DNA of 64,000 bases from Pristionchus mayeri (Eukaryota > Nematoda > Chromadorea > Rhabditida > Neodiplogasteridae), in contig BTRK01000006.1 of the NCBI GenBank assembly GCA_036245805.1, forward strand, positions 11,812,365-11,876,364. Reading direction: 5' to 3'. Both the position numbers and the translations under genes were made by a program. The notes below the pieces were generated by a model. It saw only the letters and a list, made by a program, of their open reading frames with translations, made no database searches and was not told the DNA's origin. Below are positions 53,361-64,000 of this stretch, piece after piece (positions within the stretch are counted from its first letter, which is position 1; the number at the start of each line of letters is the position of its first letter).

Positions 53361-56202
53361 CTACATCTTTTTCTTCCACTCCATGGATGTAATTCGAGTA
53401 TCGGGAAGGATGAATGGTGCCTCGGTGATTGTCTTTCTTCTCATGTTCGATGCCTTGACCCATTCGAACGATCCGTTCATAATTTTCTGTGAAAAAAACA
53501 TGTTCGATAATTTGAATAGAGTACCTGATTGAGGAAATTTTGCCAGAAGGATTGAGGAAGACCGAAAAATGGGCGAGGTTCGTAGACTTTGAGAGAAACA
53601 CGAGTGAGATCCATCGACGCCAGCTGTTTGATAAAGCCGGCTGGAAAGGGAGTGATTAATTAGATGCACAACAGACTAATCGTCTTTCCTATTTTAAATT
53701 TTGACTGAATATTCATACCCTTTCACAATTTTATAGCAAGAATAGAACCCTGACATATGTCAAATTTCATATTTTAAATTTTGGTTAAAAATATTATATA
53801 ATTGTGGAATATAATTGTGCCGCACAAAATACAAGATATACATTATCAGAAATCAATAAAATATCTCCCACCCTTATCCATGAATTTCTGCTCCTGGAGC
53901 AAATGGAGATCGAGTTCCTTCGAGCGAGAAATGAGATCGAATATGGAGCAACTAAACAGTTTCTAACTCACAGCAAAGAGCAGTAGAGAGGCTTTCCATG
54001 TAAGGATTAGCGCAAAATATGGTTTATTTTGCAAATAAACATTTATGTAATGATCTCCGATAATAATTGAAAAAAATTGTGAAATGACTTACACGGTGGA
54101 ATTATCGATTATCTTGCGGACGATTATAAGAAAGTCAATGGTCGAATTTTGCAGCAGCTCAGCAGACAACGAGAGATCGGAAGAAGAGAATACGCCATAG
54201 TCGTCGATCTTGACCTTCATAACCCGACCAGAAAGCAGATCTACCACCTATGAGGAATATGAATTGGTGGAGTTCAAGATAGATACCACCCGATACAATA
54301 TTTTTTTCTGAACTGTATATTATAATGGTATGATAACAAACAAAAGTCTTTACTCAAAATGAAGTAAACCGATTTCTAATTAAAATATATTCCTGATCAA
54401 ACCTTTTCGATGATGGGATTATCGGGTCCACTCAGAGCCACATACAGACGGGGCGATGAGCCCCAACCCCACGATCGTTCGAAACGAATCCAGTCCAGAT
54501 CGGATAGATCATGGAAGACGGAATTAGAGGGAAAGAAGTAAATCACAACAGCCAGTTTGCCCTGCGAATTAACGGTTGTTAAAATTGAACAGGAAACATT
54601 TGTGGATGCATGTTCATCCTAAGACATTGAAAACCCACATAATTATCTTTCTCCAGATAAACTCTTCTGATATCCGGTCGATTGTTCGCTCTTTTCATAA
54701 AGTTGATTACTTCAGGGCGGAAGTAAGTGGACACCTGCAATATACTTTGAAATGCTAATAATTCAATCGAGAAGTAGGTCTAGTGAATTTTAATGAAAAT
54801 TAAAAAAAAAAAAGATTGATGTACTCTCTGTCGTAGCATAGTCGAACATAGTATTAATATTAGCTATAATAATCGTTATAGTTCGGTAGGTTTTTGAGAA
54901 ATAGTATGACGAATTTCGCATTACACTAGGGCAATTTCTCGTGATTCTAAGTAAATACAAGGTGAAACCGTACCATTGAGAGATTGCGAAGATCTGCACA
55001 GTCTCCATCAGATCGGAGGAGTGAAGCTATGCGTTCGAAAGCCGGTCTGGCTTTCCACCGAAGTGTATCCCACCTGGAAAATATCTGTAATCAAAGGAAA
55101 CTGTAGCAAGTATAGGCTGACTGGATAAAGTTAAGTAACTAAATTCAAATTAACCAATGGATTTTGAAAGACGAGGGAGGAGAAGACCTGGTACCTTGAA
55201 TTATCGGGATCGTCGTTGGGTTGATCTATCTCAATGACGTTCTCGTTGTCCACCTTCTGAGTATCAAAGATAAGGGGATCGTCGGTAGCCTGAACAAAAT
55301 CAGTACTATAACAGTGGAAACGGATAGTTTGGATGGAGTAAACTACGCAAAAACGTATCCTTCACAAACTTAGCAAAAAGAGACCTTCAAAGACCACAAT
55401 GAGAGTCTACTGAAAAAATGTAAATTGAATTCACCTCATCTCCATCCACCCTCTTCCTCTTCTGTTCTCCATTATTCTGATTCTCCCCTTTCTTGTCTAC
55501 TTCTCCTCTCTTCGAAATATATTTTGAGAACAATTAAACGCACTCTACAGTCGTGGTCCGAGTACAACCTATTTCTCTCCAGGTTAAAGTAGGACTCCCA
55601 GCAAAAATGCGCCTTGTTGAAATATGTTTCAAATAGGTAAAGAACTCTCTTCAAGTTGTGTACTATCTCACTCGTTGCCTGTGCGTCAGGGTCAATTTTG
55701 AATGTTTTAATGGAACCATAACTCAATTATGAATAGAGATGTAAACATCGGAATTTCGAAAATGGGTTACGGTTTATGATTGTCTCGAAACTGCGTTGTC
55801 AGTTTGTCCTTGCTAGTTTGGCTGATAGTCCCGCTTTAATATAAATTGAATAATTTTCGAATACACTATGCTAGCATTTTCAACATGTTGATTCACAAAT
55901 GAGATGTAGTGTGCAAGAAATTTTAATAAAATTCTCAAGTGAATTGACAGAACAAGCACTCACCTCTTCTCCATCCACTATCGTTCTCTTCTCTCCTCTC
56001 ATCTTCTGTTCCTTTCCCTTTTCTCTGGAAGAATCGGCCTAGAAAGTGAAAATCAGGTTATAATAATAGAAAAAGGGATCTTTTACATATTTCAGTAGGC
56101 TAAGACTTTCGAAAACTACAGTAACCCTTATCTCACCATATCAGTGGGAGTGTCAGGTTGTTGCACCTGCTGCAGGGACTCGAAAGATTCAGGTTTTTGC
56201 AT
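53361..56202 (-). CDS. FBL12: best-preserved F-box-like family member
   Basis: Exons: J 53361-53486, I 53525-53640, H 53872-53951, G 54093-54247, F 54403-54561, E 54639-54734, D 54974-55073, C 55195-55289, lysine-rich exon 55964-56038 (ADSSREKGKEQKMRGEKRT), A 56137-56202 (MQKPESFESLQQVQQPD). They total 1068 nt, i.e. 356 codons including the stop, phases agree and I see no internal stop. Residues about 1-47 are acidic then basic, C is acidic (DDPLIFDTQKVDNENV), and D/E is F-box-like (WDTLRWKARPAFERI...DCADLRNLSMVSTYFRPEVINFMKRANNRP). F carries DLDWIRFERSW and J carries KIMNGSFEWVKA and SMEWKKKM. A second lysine-rich exon at about 55435-55500 seems a decayed duplicate (in-frame TAG) and is skipped here. 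Inferred role: SCF substrate adaptor. Confidence 0.7.
55472..55726 (-). other. Unexplained 84-codon open frame in FBL12 intron
   Basis: An ATG-initiated minus frame, rich in aromatic and charged residues: MSYGSIKTFKIDPDAQATSE, later VLYLFETYFNKAHFCWESYF. It overlaps the decayed lysine-rich exon in another frame. No other copy has this stretch, so it arrived as an insertion of roughly 450 bp. I do not recognise it; it could be a fragment of a captured or transposon gene, or chance. Confidence 0.25.
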
Positions 56203-56284
56203 ACTCTGAATATATAAAACTGTATTTATATATTTAAACCCAGCGAAATAATGAGCATAAGCGTATACAATGTCAAGGTATTCA

Positions 56285-56300
56285 TAACGAATGAAAACGT
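56285..56300. promoter_or_regulatory. TAACG-N6-AACGT motif upstream of FBL12 (copy 10)
   Basis: It lies 83 bp before the FBL12 start codon and 146 bp beyond the FBL13 stop codon; the first half-site is TAACG. Confidence 0.45.
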
Positions 56301-56445
56301 ATTTTTAAAAAAATTACACATGAACTCAGATCTTTATCGATGAAACATACATTAACTGAACTTGAGAATAACTTCGGGCATAGAAATGGTTAGATCGGAA
56401 ACATTGGGATACAACAGTAACACATTGAGTTGGGGGTAAGGCATT

Positions 56446-59399
56446 CTACAAGGCGTCAGCTTTCTTCCACTTCAGCCATCTGAAGGGTTCATCAGGCAGG
56501 TCGATCGGCGCCTTCGTGACTTTATCAGCCATGCTTGATGCGTGCACTGACTCGAGGGAGCCAGAAGACAGTTTCTATAATAATAATTAATAATAAATGT
56601 CTAATAATATTAATTAAACATAATTAATAATAAATATCTAATAATTATTATTAATTTTCAAAAAAATTTCTGAAAATATATGGATAATTTTTCATAATTT
56701 AGACTCCCTCACCACGTTGAGGTAATTTTCCCAGAATGTGCGAGAAAGGCCAAAGAAGATCGAGGAGGGACGAGTGGTGATGTGAACGGAAGTGATGGGA
56801 AGCGAATCGAGTTGAGCAATGAATGCAGCTTAAATTCGACTAACCACTTAGCGAAAAACTTTTCAACCACCAGCAAAACAGCAATGTTAAATAGTCTTCG
56901 TACCCGGATCAGAAAGCTGTGGCTGGTTACGCACATTAAATTTCAATTCTTTGACGTGAGAAGCGATCTTGATGATGGAGGGACTGAAAACTTTTTTGAA
57001 TAATCAAACGACAACTTCCCCAAAATTACATCGGTTCAGATATAGTAATTTAAAATCCTGGAATGACTTACGCGATGATGTCATCTAGCTGAAGCTCGAT
57101 ACAGGCACTTCCGATGGTCGATTTGCTCAGTAAATTTTCGATCGTAAATATATCAGCAGGAGAGAAATGCTGGCCGATATAGACATTCTTGATGGATGAA
57201 CAGCAGAGGCCGAAAACCTGATGGAAAAGCGAAAAATCGGGAAATGTAACCTTGCATTCGCATATATGTATCTCCCGGGAAAACAAGCAAAAATTACTCT
57301 AATGTTCAACGATTTATGTCCAAAAAGACAATAAAATATTAAACCGCGAATCCGTGACCAACCTGCTCTGTGGCAGGATCATTTGGTTCTTGCAGAGTAA
57401 CTTTCAGAAAGTCTGAGCGGCCATATCGTTTGAACCGTCTCTTATCAAAGTTGGTCAAGTCGTAGAAAGGAAGATTGGCAGGAAAGAGGATCAGGATCAC
57501 GGTTATTCCGAACTGAAATTGTACGTTTGCATAAAGGTAATGGCAAAGTAGAACATACTAGAACAAAGTAGTACATTAAGCGTTATTTCAATTCACAAAA
57601 TAACGATATTGGAGTACTCACTCTAGCTTCACTTATATTGACCAATCTGAGTCCGGGTCGATTCTCCTCTTTTTTCATGAAATTGTTTACTCCAAAGTAG
57701 TAATGCTTGGAGACCTGCGATGCTTCGTGTTTCAATATCAAAAAGTGCGAAAACAATATCATCAATTATTCGATTGTGTGTAATTATAGTACCATTTACA
57801 TACATGGAAGGAAAAGGAAGCATGCTGCAATCAAGTACAGTACCTGTGCGAGATTCGCCAGATCCTCGCAGTCCTCATCGGTACGGAGATGAAAACAGAG
57901 ACGGTTGATGTACGGTCGAGAGATATTCGGAAGTAAACCCCAACTGGAATGATGAATGCAATTCCCGGATGATTGCTAAACCTCAACCACTCGTTCGCAA
58001 AATTGATTTTATTTTGTAAGTATGCTCGCTGCATCTATGTTTCGCCCAAGTAGATATCAAGAAAGGTATGCAAATATCAAAATATATTTCAATCTATTGC
58101 AATCACTCATCTCCCCCTTTTCAAATCAATGAAGTATAACAAAAAAAAAATTAAGATGCATGGTAAAAACTATAGAATATTAAAGAAATCGCGTACTTCG
58201 GGTTATTCGGAATGTCCGTGAGACGTTTGGCATTCCGGTTTTCCACGGGATAACCAGTGGCCTGTAAAGGGAGAAAGGTCGAAATAATATGGATAAGAGA
58301 GAGTTATGATAAAATGGAGATACCGTAGATTGGATTATAAGAGGATCTTACATAGAAGAGAGCATCCGTTTCTCCGGTAGCCGCATCGGAAAGATGAGTG
58401 GGAGAGGACAGGGAGGAGAATCGAGCAGAGGAGCAATCGATGACTGAAGTAATCTATTAAGAAAGACCTATCTTCATAATATAATATAAGTCCCGAATGA
58501 GAAAAAAAATAATGATAAGCGATTGTCAACCACATCATCAGACAAAATTTATTACCTCGGGCATTCTTCCCATCTTCACCAATTGTTTCTTCAGTTCGGC
58601 CACCATAGGAGTGTCTCCCTATAGAGAGATGATGTTACGATGAATTGTGTTCGGATGAAATACAAAGGGGAGACCACTTTATGTGTCAGAGAGATTGTTC
58701 TGGATTGGGCATGAACGACAATAACAAACAAGTTTCACTAGCGATTCACTCACAGCAAAACTAATAAATAGCATAACTTATTCCAATAATATCAACAGGT
58801 GATATTTTGCTAACTATAAGTAAGTATACACTTTTCCAGGTATTTATATAACTGCAAACTAAACCTCCTCCTTTGCTTCCCTCTTTGTTGCAGGATGTTC
58901 GCCTCCCTCATCAGTAGTAATCGGAGTGTTCTGAAAAAAACAATTGATTGAACATATTCTAATGTAAACTGTTCACGATAAGAGAGTAAAAAATTGGTGC
59001 ATTCGGAGCTCACTTTGCAGAGTGCATCTGTTCCTCCAGAGTCAGAGTCGGCAGATGGGATGAGATGGGATGGAGATGACATCTCAACAGCAGGACCATG
59101 CTCGTTGAATGAACTCTGATCGGTTGCATGAGAGTCAAAGGGAGGAGTGTTCGTCTCCTTCAAAGGGAATGTTGGTTAAACTTTTTTGTGCACATCTCGT
59201 ATTAAATTGATCTTTACACAAAAAATATTATATTTTTCGATATAGAATAAGTAATTCAGTTAAATTTTTTCCAGAAATCAAACGATCGGATTCGTTGGTA
59301 ATTTTAATTAGGTAGCGCTCGACATACCTCATCAGCAGGATTGTCAGACTTCTGTTTCAACAGAGGCGCGGAGCAATCAGAAGAGCCGGTATTATGCAT
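56446..59399 (-). CDS. FBL13: family member with both N-terminal modules in series
   Basis: Exons: J 56446-56574, I 56713-56828, H 56904-56983, G 57072-57217, F 57363-57512, E 57622-57714, D 57844-57943, C 58197-58261, B' 58352-58443, n3 58556-58618, n2 58865-58930, B 59014-59157, A 59328-59399. The first two exons are type II (MHNTGSSDCSAPLLKQ; then PPFDSHATDQSSFNEHGP ending DALCK). They are followed by type I n2 and n3 (DEGGEHPATKREAKEE; DTPMVAELKKQLVKMG) without the type I start exon. This is a chimera, probably from unequal crossing-over between two copies. B' is 92 nt, with its family reading frame one base off n3, so a frameshift precedes the F-box-like region. D/E and all downstream exons are open. 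The motif is about 100 bp upstream. Confidence 0.6.
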
Positions 59400-59497
59400 A
59401 TTCTGAGTATCCTAAAAATGTTTTCAAATTTATTCTTTATTCAGATATTCACGTTGATATTAGGGAATGTGATATTTATACAAGAAAGATATGGAAG

Positions 59498-59512
59498 CAA
59501 CGTTTAAAACGT
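59498..59512. promoter_or_regulatory. CAACG-N5-AACGT motif upstream of FBL13 (copy 11)
   Basis: It lies 99 bp before the FBL13 start codon and 165 bp beyond the FBL14 stop codon; spacer of 5. The same spacer and sequence (CAACGTTTAAAACGT) occur in copy 4 at 14340. Confidence 0.5.
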
Positions 59513-59676
59513 CTACAGGATTCGATAAAACGTAGCAAAATGACTTCAACTTGTTTATTATACGAAAAGGCTTCAATACAACAGAACTTCGGAAAAGATT
59601 ATGTATGTGAAACTAATTAGTGAGATGGGAAACATTGGAAAATAACTTCGATAAGAGGAATGGGGTGAGGAGCAGT

Positions 59677-62370
59677 TTACGCCTTCTTATTGTACTCAAT
59701 GCATACGAAATCAGAGTCGACGGACAGGCCAACTTGCGCATTAGTAAACTTCTTCTTCTTTCCATCATCTGTGAACCAAATGGACACGTCTTCGAGCGAG
59801 CCGTTCCCGAGTTTCTGCAACATATGTAACTGGATTAAGGGAAAATATAAAATTATGCCTCGTTATTCTAGAAAGTAGCTAACCTCGCTAAGGAAGGTCT
59901 TCCAGAATGAGGGAGAAAGACCAAAGAAAGAATTTGGAAAATTTAAGTCGGTGAGTCGAACGTAAGAAGAGACCACAGAAGTCAGCTCAGTGATAAATGC
60001 GGCTGAAGAAATTATTTACAGAGAACAACCGAATTTCACTTCGGGCAACTAATTTATTAAAATTCCCTTGCCTTTGCTGATGAGAATAGAACAATTAAGA
60101 ACAAAACTAGATATATATTTCATAATGTTATTGTTTAAGTTATTTGTAATATCGATATTTATTTTGATAAGTAACTAAAATTTCATTGCTGGAGAGATGC
60201 CTACGTCCCCGGATCGGCGAGTTCAGAATCTCGGTGGAAGTCAAGAATGAACTTCTTGGAAAGAGAAGCCATAGCGATGACGGAGGAACTGAACAAGCAA
60301 AGATAGTAACGCTTTTCAGCCAAAAAATAAAAGAAACTACCAAACCTTGTAAAATATATTTCATAATTTTAGCTTGGGAAATTTTTCGTAAACAACAGGC
60401 ATATAGTAATTTTCAGAATGGGTAATATCGGCATATGTATATGGTCTTACAAAAGCAGGAATTTGACAAGCGACCACTTACGCTGACGTATCATCGAGTT
60501 TCAAAGTTCCAGAATTGAAATTGCCGATGGTCGAATTGCTCATCAGTTGTGCATACACGGAGAATTCAGCCGGAGAGAAATTTTTTCGAATTACCCTAAA
60601 TTCAATAAACAATACTTGGACTACAAATTCAGTAATATAAGAGCTATGATCAAAAGAGAACGAGGATAATAAATAAACTAATTTACGAGATGAATTGTTT
60701 GCTTATCAGAATGCTATTCAGAATACGAACCTTCCTGCTGCCCAGATATTGTTGTTGGTGACATCTTTGATGGATGCAGAAAGTAGATCGACAACCTGCG
60801 ATAAGTATAAATTTGCAAACGCCCAAATATGAATTATCATATATCTCAATAAGAATATTTCTTACTGTTAAAATATGAATTAAAAACGTCTATTTTTCGG
60901 ACTAACCTGATTCCAGAGGGGATACTGGGGACCTCTCAGAGTCACCGTCAATTGCGGACCAAGACGGTGATCGGAACGCTCGAATAGTCCCCAGTCAAGA
61001 TTGGCCAACCCATAGAAGGGAAGATTAGAGGCGAAAAGAATCATTCGCAACTCAGTGCCATTCTGCAAATAATATTGAAATTCATTGGCAAAGAAATAAA
61101 TATAAGTATAAATATTGTCATAATCAATTTTTAAATGCTCACAGCAGTTTTATTCAGATGAAGAATATGAATAGCAGGTCGATTCTCCGCTCGTTTCATG
61201 AATTGTTTCACTCCAGAGTAGTAATGCGTGGAAACCTGCGATTTGCAATGCCCAAAATATGAAATGAATGAAATGCAAACTTAATATTTTTCTTGGAACG
61301 CCAGGTTAGCCTCTACCGTACTTTTTTTTCGGACTAACCTGAGCGAGTTTAGCCAGATCTTCACAGTTCTCTTCGTTGAAAAGATGGAAACAGACACATC
61401 TGAGGGCCGGCCATAAAAGAGCTTCCCATCTGGAAATACAGGAAGATGTCAAACGAGTTTTAAAATAATATTTGTAGATGTTAGAACGTATTACTTTTAA
61501 AATTATTAGTCGCTGATTAGTCTACAATTTTATCAGGTCTCATCGAAACCTATTTTAAAATTTAAATATGTGAAGTAGGCTCCATTATAATTTTACATTT
61601 TCTGAATCTGATCTGATTAGATGTTGGCCATTCCGAATATTTAATAACCTCGAAAACAAATCTTTAAACAATAACATAATATAATAATCCTCATCAAATA
61701 CTTTAAATGATGCAACACAGGATGAACAAAAGGCAAATTATTGAAACCTCAGTTTCTGGGAGAGTTCGACGTTGTCATTGTTCTTCTGAATATAGTCAGC
61801 AATGCTGAGGCGATCAGTAGCCTGAAAATGGAAGTCATGATTACCGTATTACTGTAAGATTGTCGGAGAAGCGAAAGGACATTTTTGGAGGCGGGAGGAA
61901 TCGGGCCAACGACCTTCCAAATGTGATACAGATGCTCTACCACTGAGCTACGCCCCATTCCTCGACTATTCCTGTCTCGCGGTATAATCTTCGGGAATTG
62001 TACTGTATCGGGCATTACACACCCTTACAGTGCCAACAGATCGTAAAGAACGGCTAATAAGCTTTAAAAGACAAATGAATATTCTGCTAGTGACCGCTGA
62101 AAAAGGTAAGCACTTACTCTACAGAGAGCATCCGTATCTCCTGAGTCAGCATCTATTGATTGGACAAGAGAGGATTTGAAGGGAGGAGAATTCATTCCAG
62201 TTGGACGATCCTCGTTGTCTGCCATCTGATTGACGAGAGAAGACTCGCGAGGAAGAGAAATCTAAAACAATATTCAGACAAATCGACGATTGCTATTGCT
62301 CGATGAACGGGAAAAAATGAAACCTTACAGTATTTCACACTCTCCCTTACCTTGAATGAGGACTTCGCAT
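59677..62370 (-). CDS. FBL14: F-box-like family protein, start uncertain
   Basis: Exons: J 59677-59814, I 59884-60002, H about 60205-60288, G1 60482-60595, G2 60731-60795, F 60907-61062, E 61143-61235, D 61339-61429, C 61748-61821, B 62118-62261, possible start exon 62351-62370 (MRSPHS). F carries ANLDWGLFERS and GPQLTVTLRGPQYP; C reads ATDRLSIADYIQKNN; B ends DALCR. Two doubts: at the usual end of H the donor reads GG instead of GT, and the next GT is four bases further, which would shift frame; and the 20 nt start exon does not fit the phase of B. A tRNA-like sequence lies in the C/B intron. Apart from these points the body is open and close to FBL3. Confidence 0.55.
61886..61956 (-). tRNA. 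Degenerate tRNA-like sequence
   Basis: The minus strand begins GGGGCGTAGCTCAGTGGTAG, a standard 5' half with a good A box and a foldable D arm. The anticodon loop could be ATCACAT (anticodon CAC, valine), but its stem pairs poorly. The T arm is GGCCCGATTCC instead of GGTTCRANNCC, and the acceptor ends match only in part. It is therefore a tRNA pseudogene or tRNA-derived element rather than a working gene. It sits in an FBL14 intron within about 190 bp absent from other copies. Confidence 0.4.
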
Positions 62371-63127
62371 TAGGCTTTTAAAACATGAACTAACAAAAAG
62401 TTAGTTGAAAGATATAATGACTGTTTTGAAACAGATAATGAGAAGATTAAACATCAAGCTTCAAATTTTATCACATTTTAGTGGAAAACTTCAAAACAAC
62501 ACAAAAAAATGTCAAAAGTCACAAATATTGGACCGTAAAAAATGAATTGAGTCTTCTAAAAATCACTCGGTGTGATATGGAATAAGGCATTGTTAACTCC
62601 TAAAAAAGTCTATCCTAACTGAGGGGTACTGTAGCTACAAAATTTATCTTCTTATAGGAACACCATGTTTCGTAAGAAATCTCTCAAAAGTATTCATAAA
62701 TGTACATCTAGCCAACATTTGTGGGCTTATGCAGCGACGGGCGGACGACACAGCTCTAGAGTTCTGAAAATAAGTATTAGATTATATTATTTTCATCTTA
62801 ACGTCTATAATGAATCTATCGTAAAGCCTTAATCTCATGTTTCCTGTCTATCCAGATCGCAAAAAATAAACACACCAGAAGTAAACATGTCGGGTTTGCG
62901 GAAAAACACATGACGTCAAAGATTTGATTACGAAATGGAAATGCCCAAACTGTGAACGAAAGCCAAAAGAGGGAGAAATAGGGTTGGTTTAAATATATTT
63001 TCCTTCTCTTACAGTGAAAGAAGGCTGCTTACATCACTCAGCCCCTATTCGAGCATATCTAGTGAAATAATGAATAAAAATGGAAGGTGCATCCATAATG
63101 TCGTTAATCACTAAAAATAAAAGATAC
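62371..63127. other. Upstream of FBL14: mostly non-coding, possible zinc-ribbon scrap
   Basis: AT-rich sequence without clear genes. On the plus strand at 62888-62992 a short frame reads CRVCGKTH, then W-K-CPNCERKPKEG and a stop: two CxxC knuckles 18 residues apart, as in a zinc ribbon. A TAA stands immediately before it and no acceptor precedes it convincingly, so it may be a remnant of a terminal exon. No CAACG motif was found before FBL14. Confidence 0.3.
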
Positions 63128-63926
63128 CTCTCTCCGATGGCGATGATCTCCTCCAGCTCGGGAATGAACATCTCCTTGCACGAATCGCAGAGAGACTGAG
63201 TGTCGCGAGCGCGTTTCTAAACATTATTCGATCGAATCTGAATGAATATTTGCTATTTAGAGCAGTATCAACGCTCCCCAGTGTTAAATGAGAGCTACGA
63301 GAAATATCGTCTTTAAAACGCGATTGAGAAAACCTAGTGTTATGTCCGCGGCCCTTGTTATCCGGTGTGTTGCGCGGATGTGAATAAACTCAAAGGTTTA
63401 TCAACAACTAATAAATAGGACGAAAAGAGATAAGAGGAGACCGGTCACCATCCGGCGCTAGAGCTAAAGGAACAACTGAGGAGAGAATCGAGGGAAGGGC
63501 CTCTCTCGAGAGACCGAGAGAGCGCGCTCGAGGAAGAGAGTGTAGAGAAACGAGACGGCGCGCGCGAGTTAACAAACACGTACACAAGTGAGGAAGGGGA
63601 ATTACAGTAATTCTACTTGAGTGTACACGAATGAATTACAAAATGGGTTTTCTATGTATAAGTATAATGAAATTACTTAATAGTCTAAATGCTATACACC
63701 ACCTATTTGACGCTTGTCTCTTTAACACAACAATATCCGAGTAGAGAGGAATTTAATGCGTCATGCTAATGAGCTCGCTTATCCTTATAAAAGTTAAAAT
63801 TAATATTTCTGGACCCATACCTGGTGAGTTCGAGCAGTCTGAGGGTGTGGGCCTCGCACAGCGTGCGCACTTGATTAATGGGCAGACGGGCGGCCAGCGA
63901 ACGGACTGCACGAGAGTGAATGGTGT
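63128..63926 (-). CDS. Two exons of an unrelated gene (3' part), function not recognised
   Basis: Exon 63821-63926 has a TTTCAG-like acceptor and a GTATGG donor and encodes TIHSRAVRSLAARLPINQ, then VRTLCEAHTLRLLELT. Exon 63128-63216 (acceptor TTTAG, donor GTATCT) encodes KRARDTQSLCDSCKEMFIPE, then LEEIIAIGE, with a CxxC pair. Neither matches the FBL family. The first ends in phase 2 while the second reads best from phase 0, so an exon may be missed between them, or they belong to different genes. A promoter-type repeat copy lies in the interval. The gene continues beyond the window edge. Confidence 0.4.
63366..63640 (-). promoter_or_regulatory. Promoter-type purine-rich repeat, copy c
   Basis: It contains TCCGGTGTGTTGCGCGGAT, ATAGGACGAAAAGAGATAAG, CCGGTCACCATCCGGCGCTAG, GGGCCTCTCTCGAGAGACCG and GACGGCGCGCGCGAG in the same order as before FBL3 and FBL6. 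It is about 1 kb upstream of the possible FBL14 start and inside the interval of the unrelated exons, so its present gene partner is unclear. Confidence 0.45.
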
Positions 63927-64000
63927 CTGAAATAGGTAAAGGTATAAGGTAAAGGGTCAATTCGTGTTCGTTATGAGGCCAGCTATGGAACCTTTTCAAA

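Noticed and set aside
61749..62015. Open minus frame with SSVVEHLYHIWKVVGPIPPASKN
   Set aside because: This is the familiar false translation of a tRNA-like sequence, combined with FBL14 exon C.
5160..62400. Operon organisation of the FBL copies
   Set aside because: Gaps of roughly 250-300 bp that contain a conserved upstream motif argue for separate promoters; no splice-leader-type signal was recognised.

Overview
This window is very probably genomic DNA of a nematode, and most plausibly a diplogastrid such as Pristionchus. The reasons are many exons of about 60-160 bp with compact introns and TTGCAG or TTTCAG acceptors, a local tandem expansion of an F-box-like family, and dense mariner, hAT, Helitron and RTE debris. 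The species is inferred and was not checked by any search. Exon limits below were placed by eye from GT/AG sites, reading phase and comparison between copies; expect errors of a base or so.

The backbone is a head-to-tail array of 14 copies (here FBL1-FBL14) of one gene, all on the minus strand, from about 0.9 to 62.4 kb. A standard copy has these exons in transcription order: an N-terminal module; linker exon C; exons D and E, which form an F-box-like segment (W-x-x-LPW, then DC-x-DLANL-x-QVSTHYYSGV-x-EFMKRA-x-NRP); exons F, G (sometimes split into G2 and G1), H and I (ending FW-x-NFLNE); and the last exon J (KLANGSFE...KFTKAPIDLP...W-K plus stop). There are two N-terminal modules. Type I has exons n1-n3, starting MN-(I/T)-DS-(R/K)-GSK and continuing DEGEEHP and DTPMVAELKKQLV. 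Type II starts MQN-like and continues SSD...ADE, followed by a proline/serine-rich or a lysine-rich exon. FBL12 is the only copy that looks fully open. FBL8 and FBL9 are open but have a lost splice acceptor and a lost first exon respectively. FBL3, 4, 11, 13 and 14 each carry one small lesion. FBL1, 5, 6, 7 and 10 are truncated. If F-box-like is right, the products would be substrate adaptors of SCF ubiquitin ligases; that is inference from family knowledge.

Layout: 0-0.6 kb, LINE fragment; 0.9-8.8 kb, FBL1-3; 9.2-14.4 kb, RTE LINE and palindromic elements; 14.5-21.3 kb, FBL4 with a 3.6 kb insertion that holds a CDV3-like relic; 22.1-24.1 kb, FBL5; 24.3-31.1 kb, transposon cluster (tRNA-headed element, Polinton-like fragment, captured exon in a palindrome, GIY-YIG ORF, CR1-like RT, Helitron-like and mariner relics); 31.2-35.8 kb, FBL6 with a foldback element that carries an intron-containing host gene fragment; 36-37 kb, MITEs; 37.4-62.4 kb, FBL7-14, nearly contiguous; 62.4-64 kb, promoter-type repeat and two exons of an unrelated gene.

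Two shared non-coding signals stand out. A bipartite motif, CAACG-N4..6-AACGT, lies in 11 intergenic gaps, in type II copies about 65-140 bp before the start codon. A 250-300 bp purine-rich segment with GAGAG and GCGCGC runs lies upstream of type I copies. The other recurring theme is long near-perfect palindromes, at least two of which carry what look like captured host exons.
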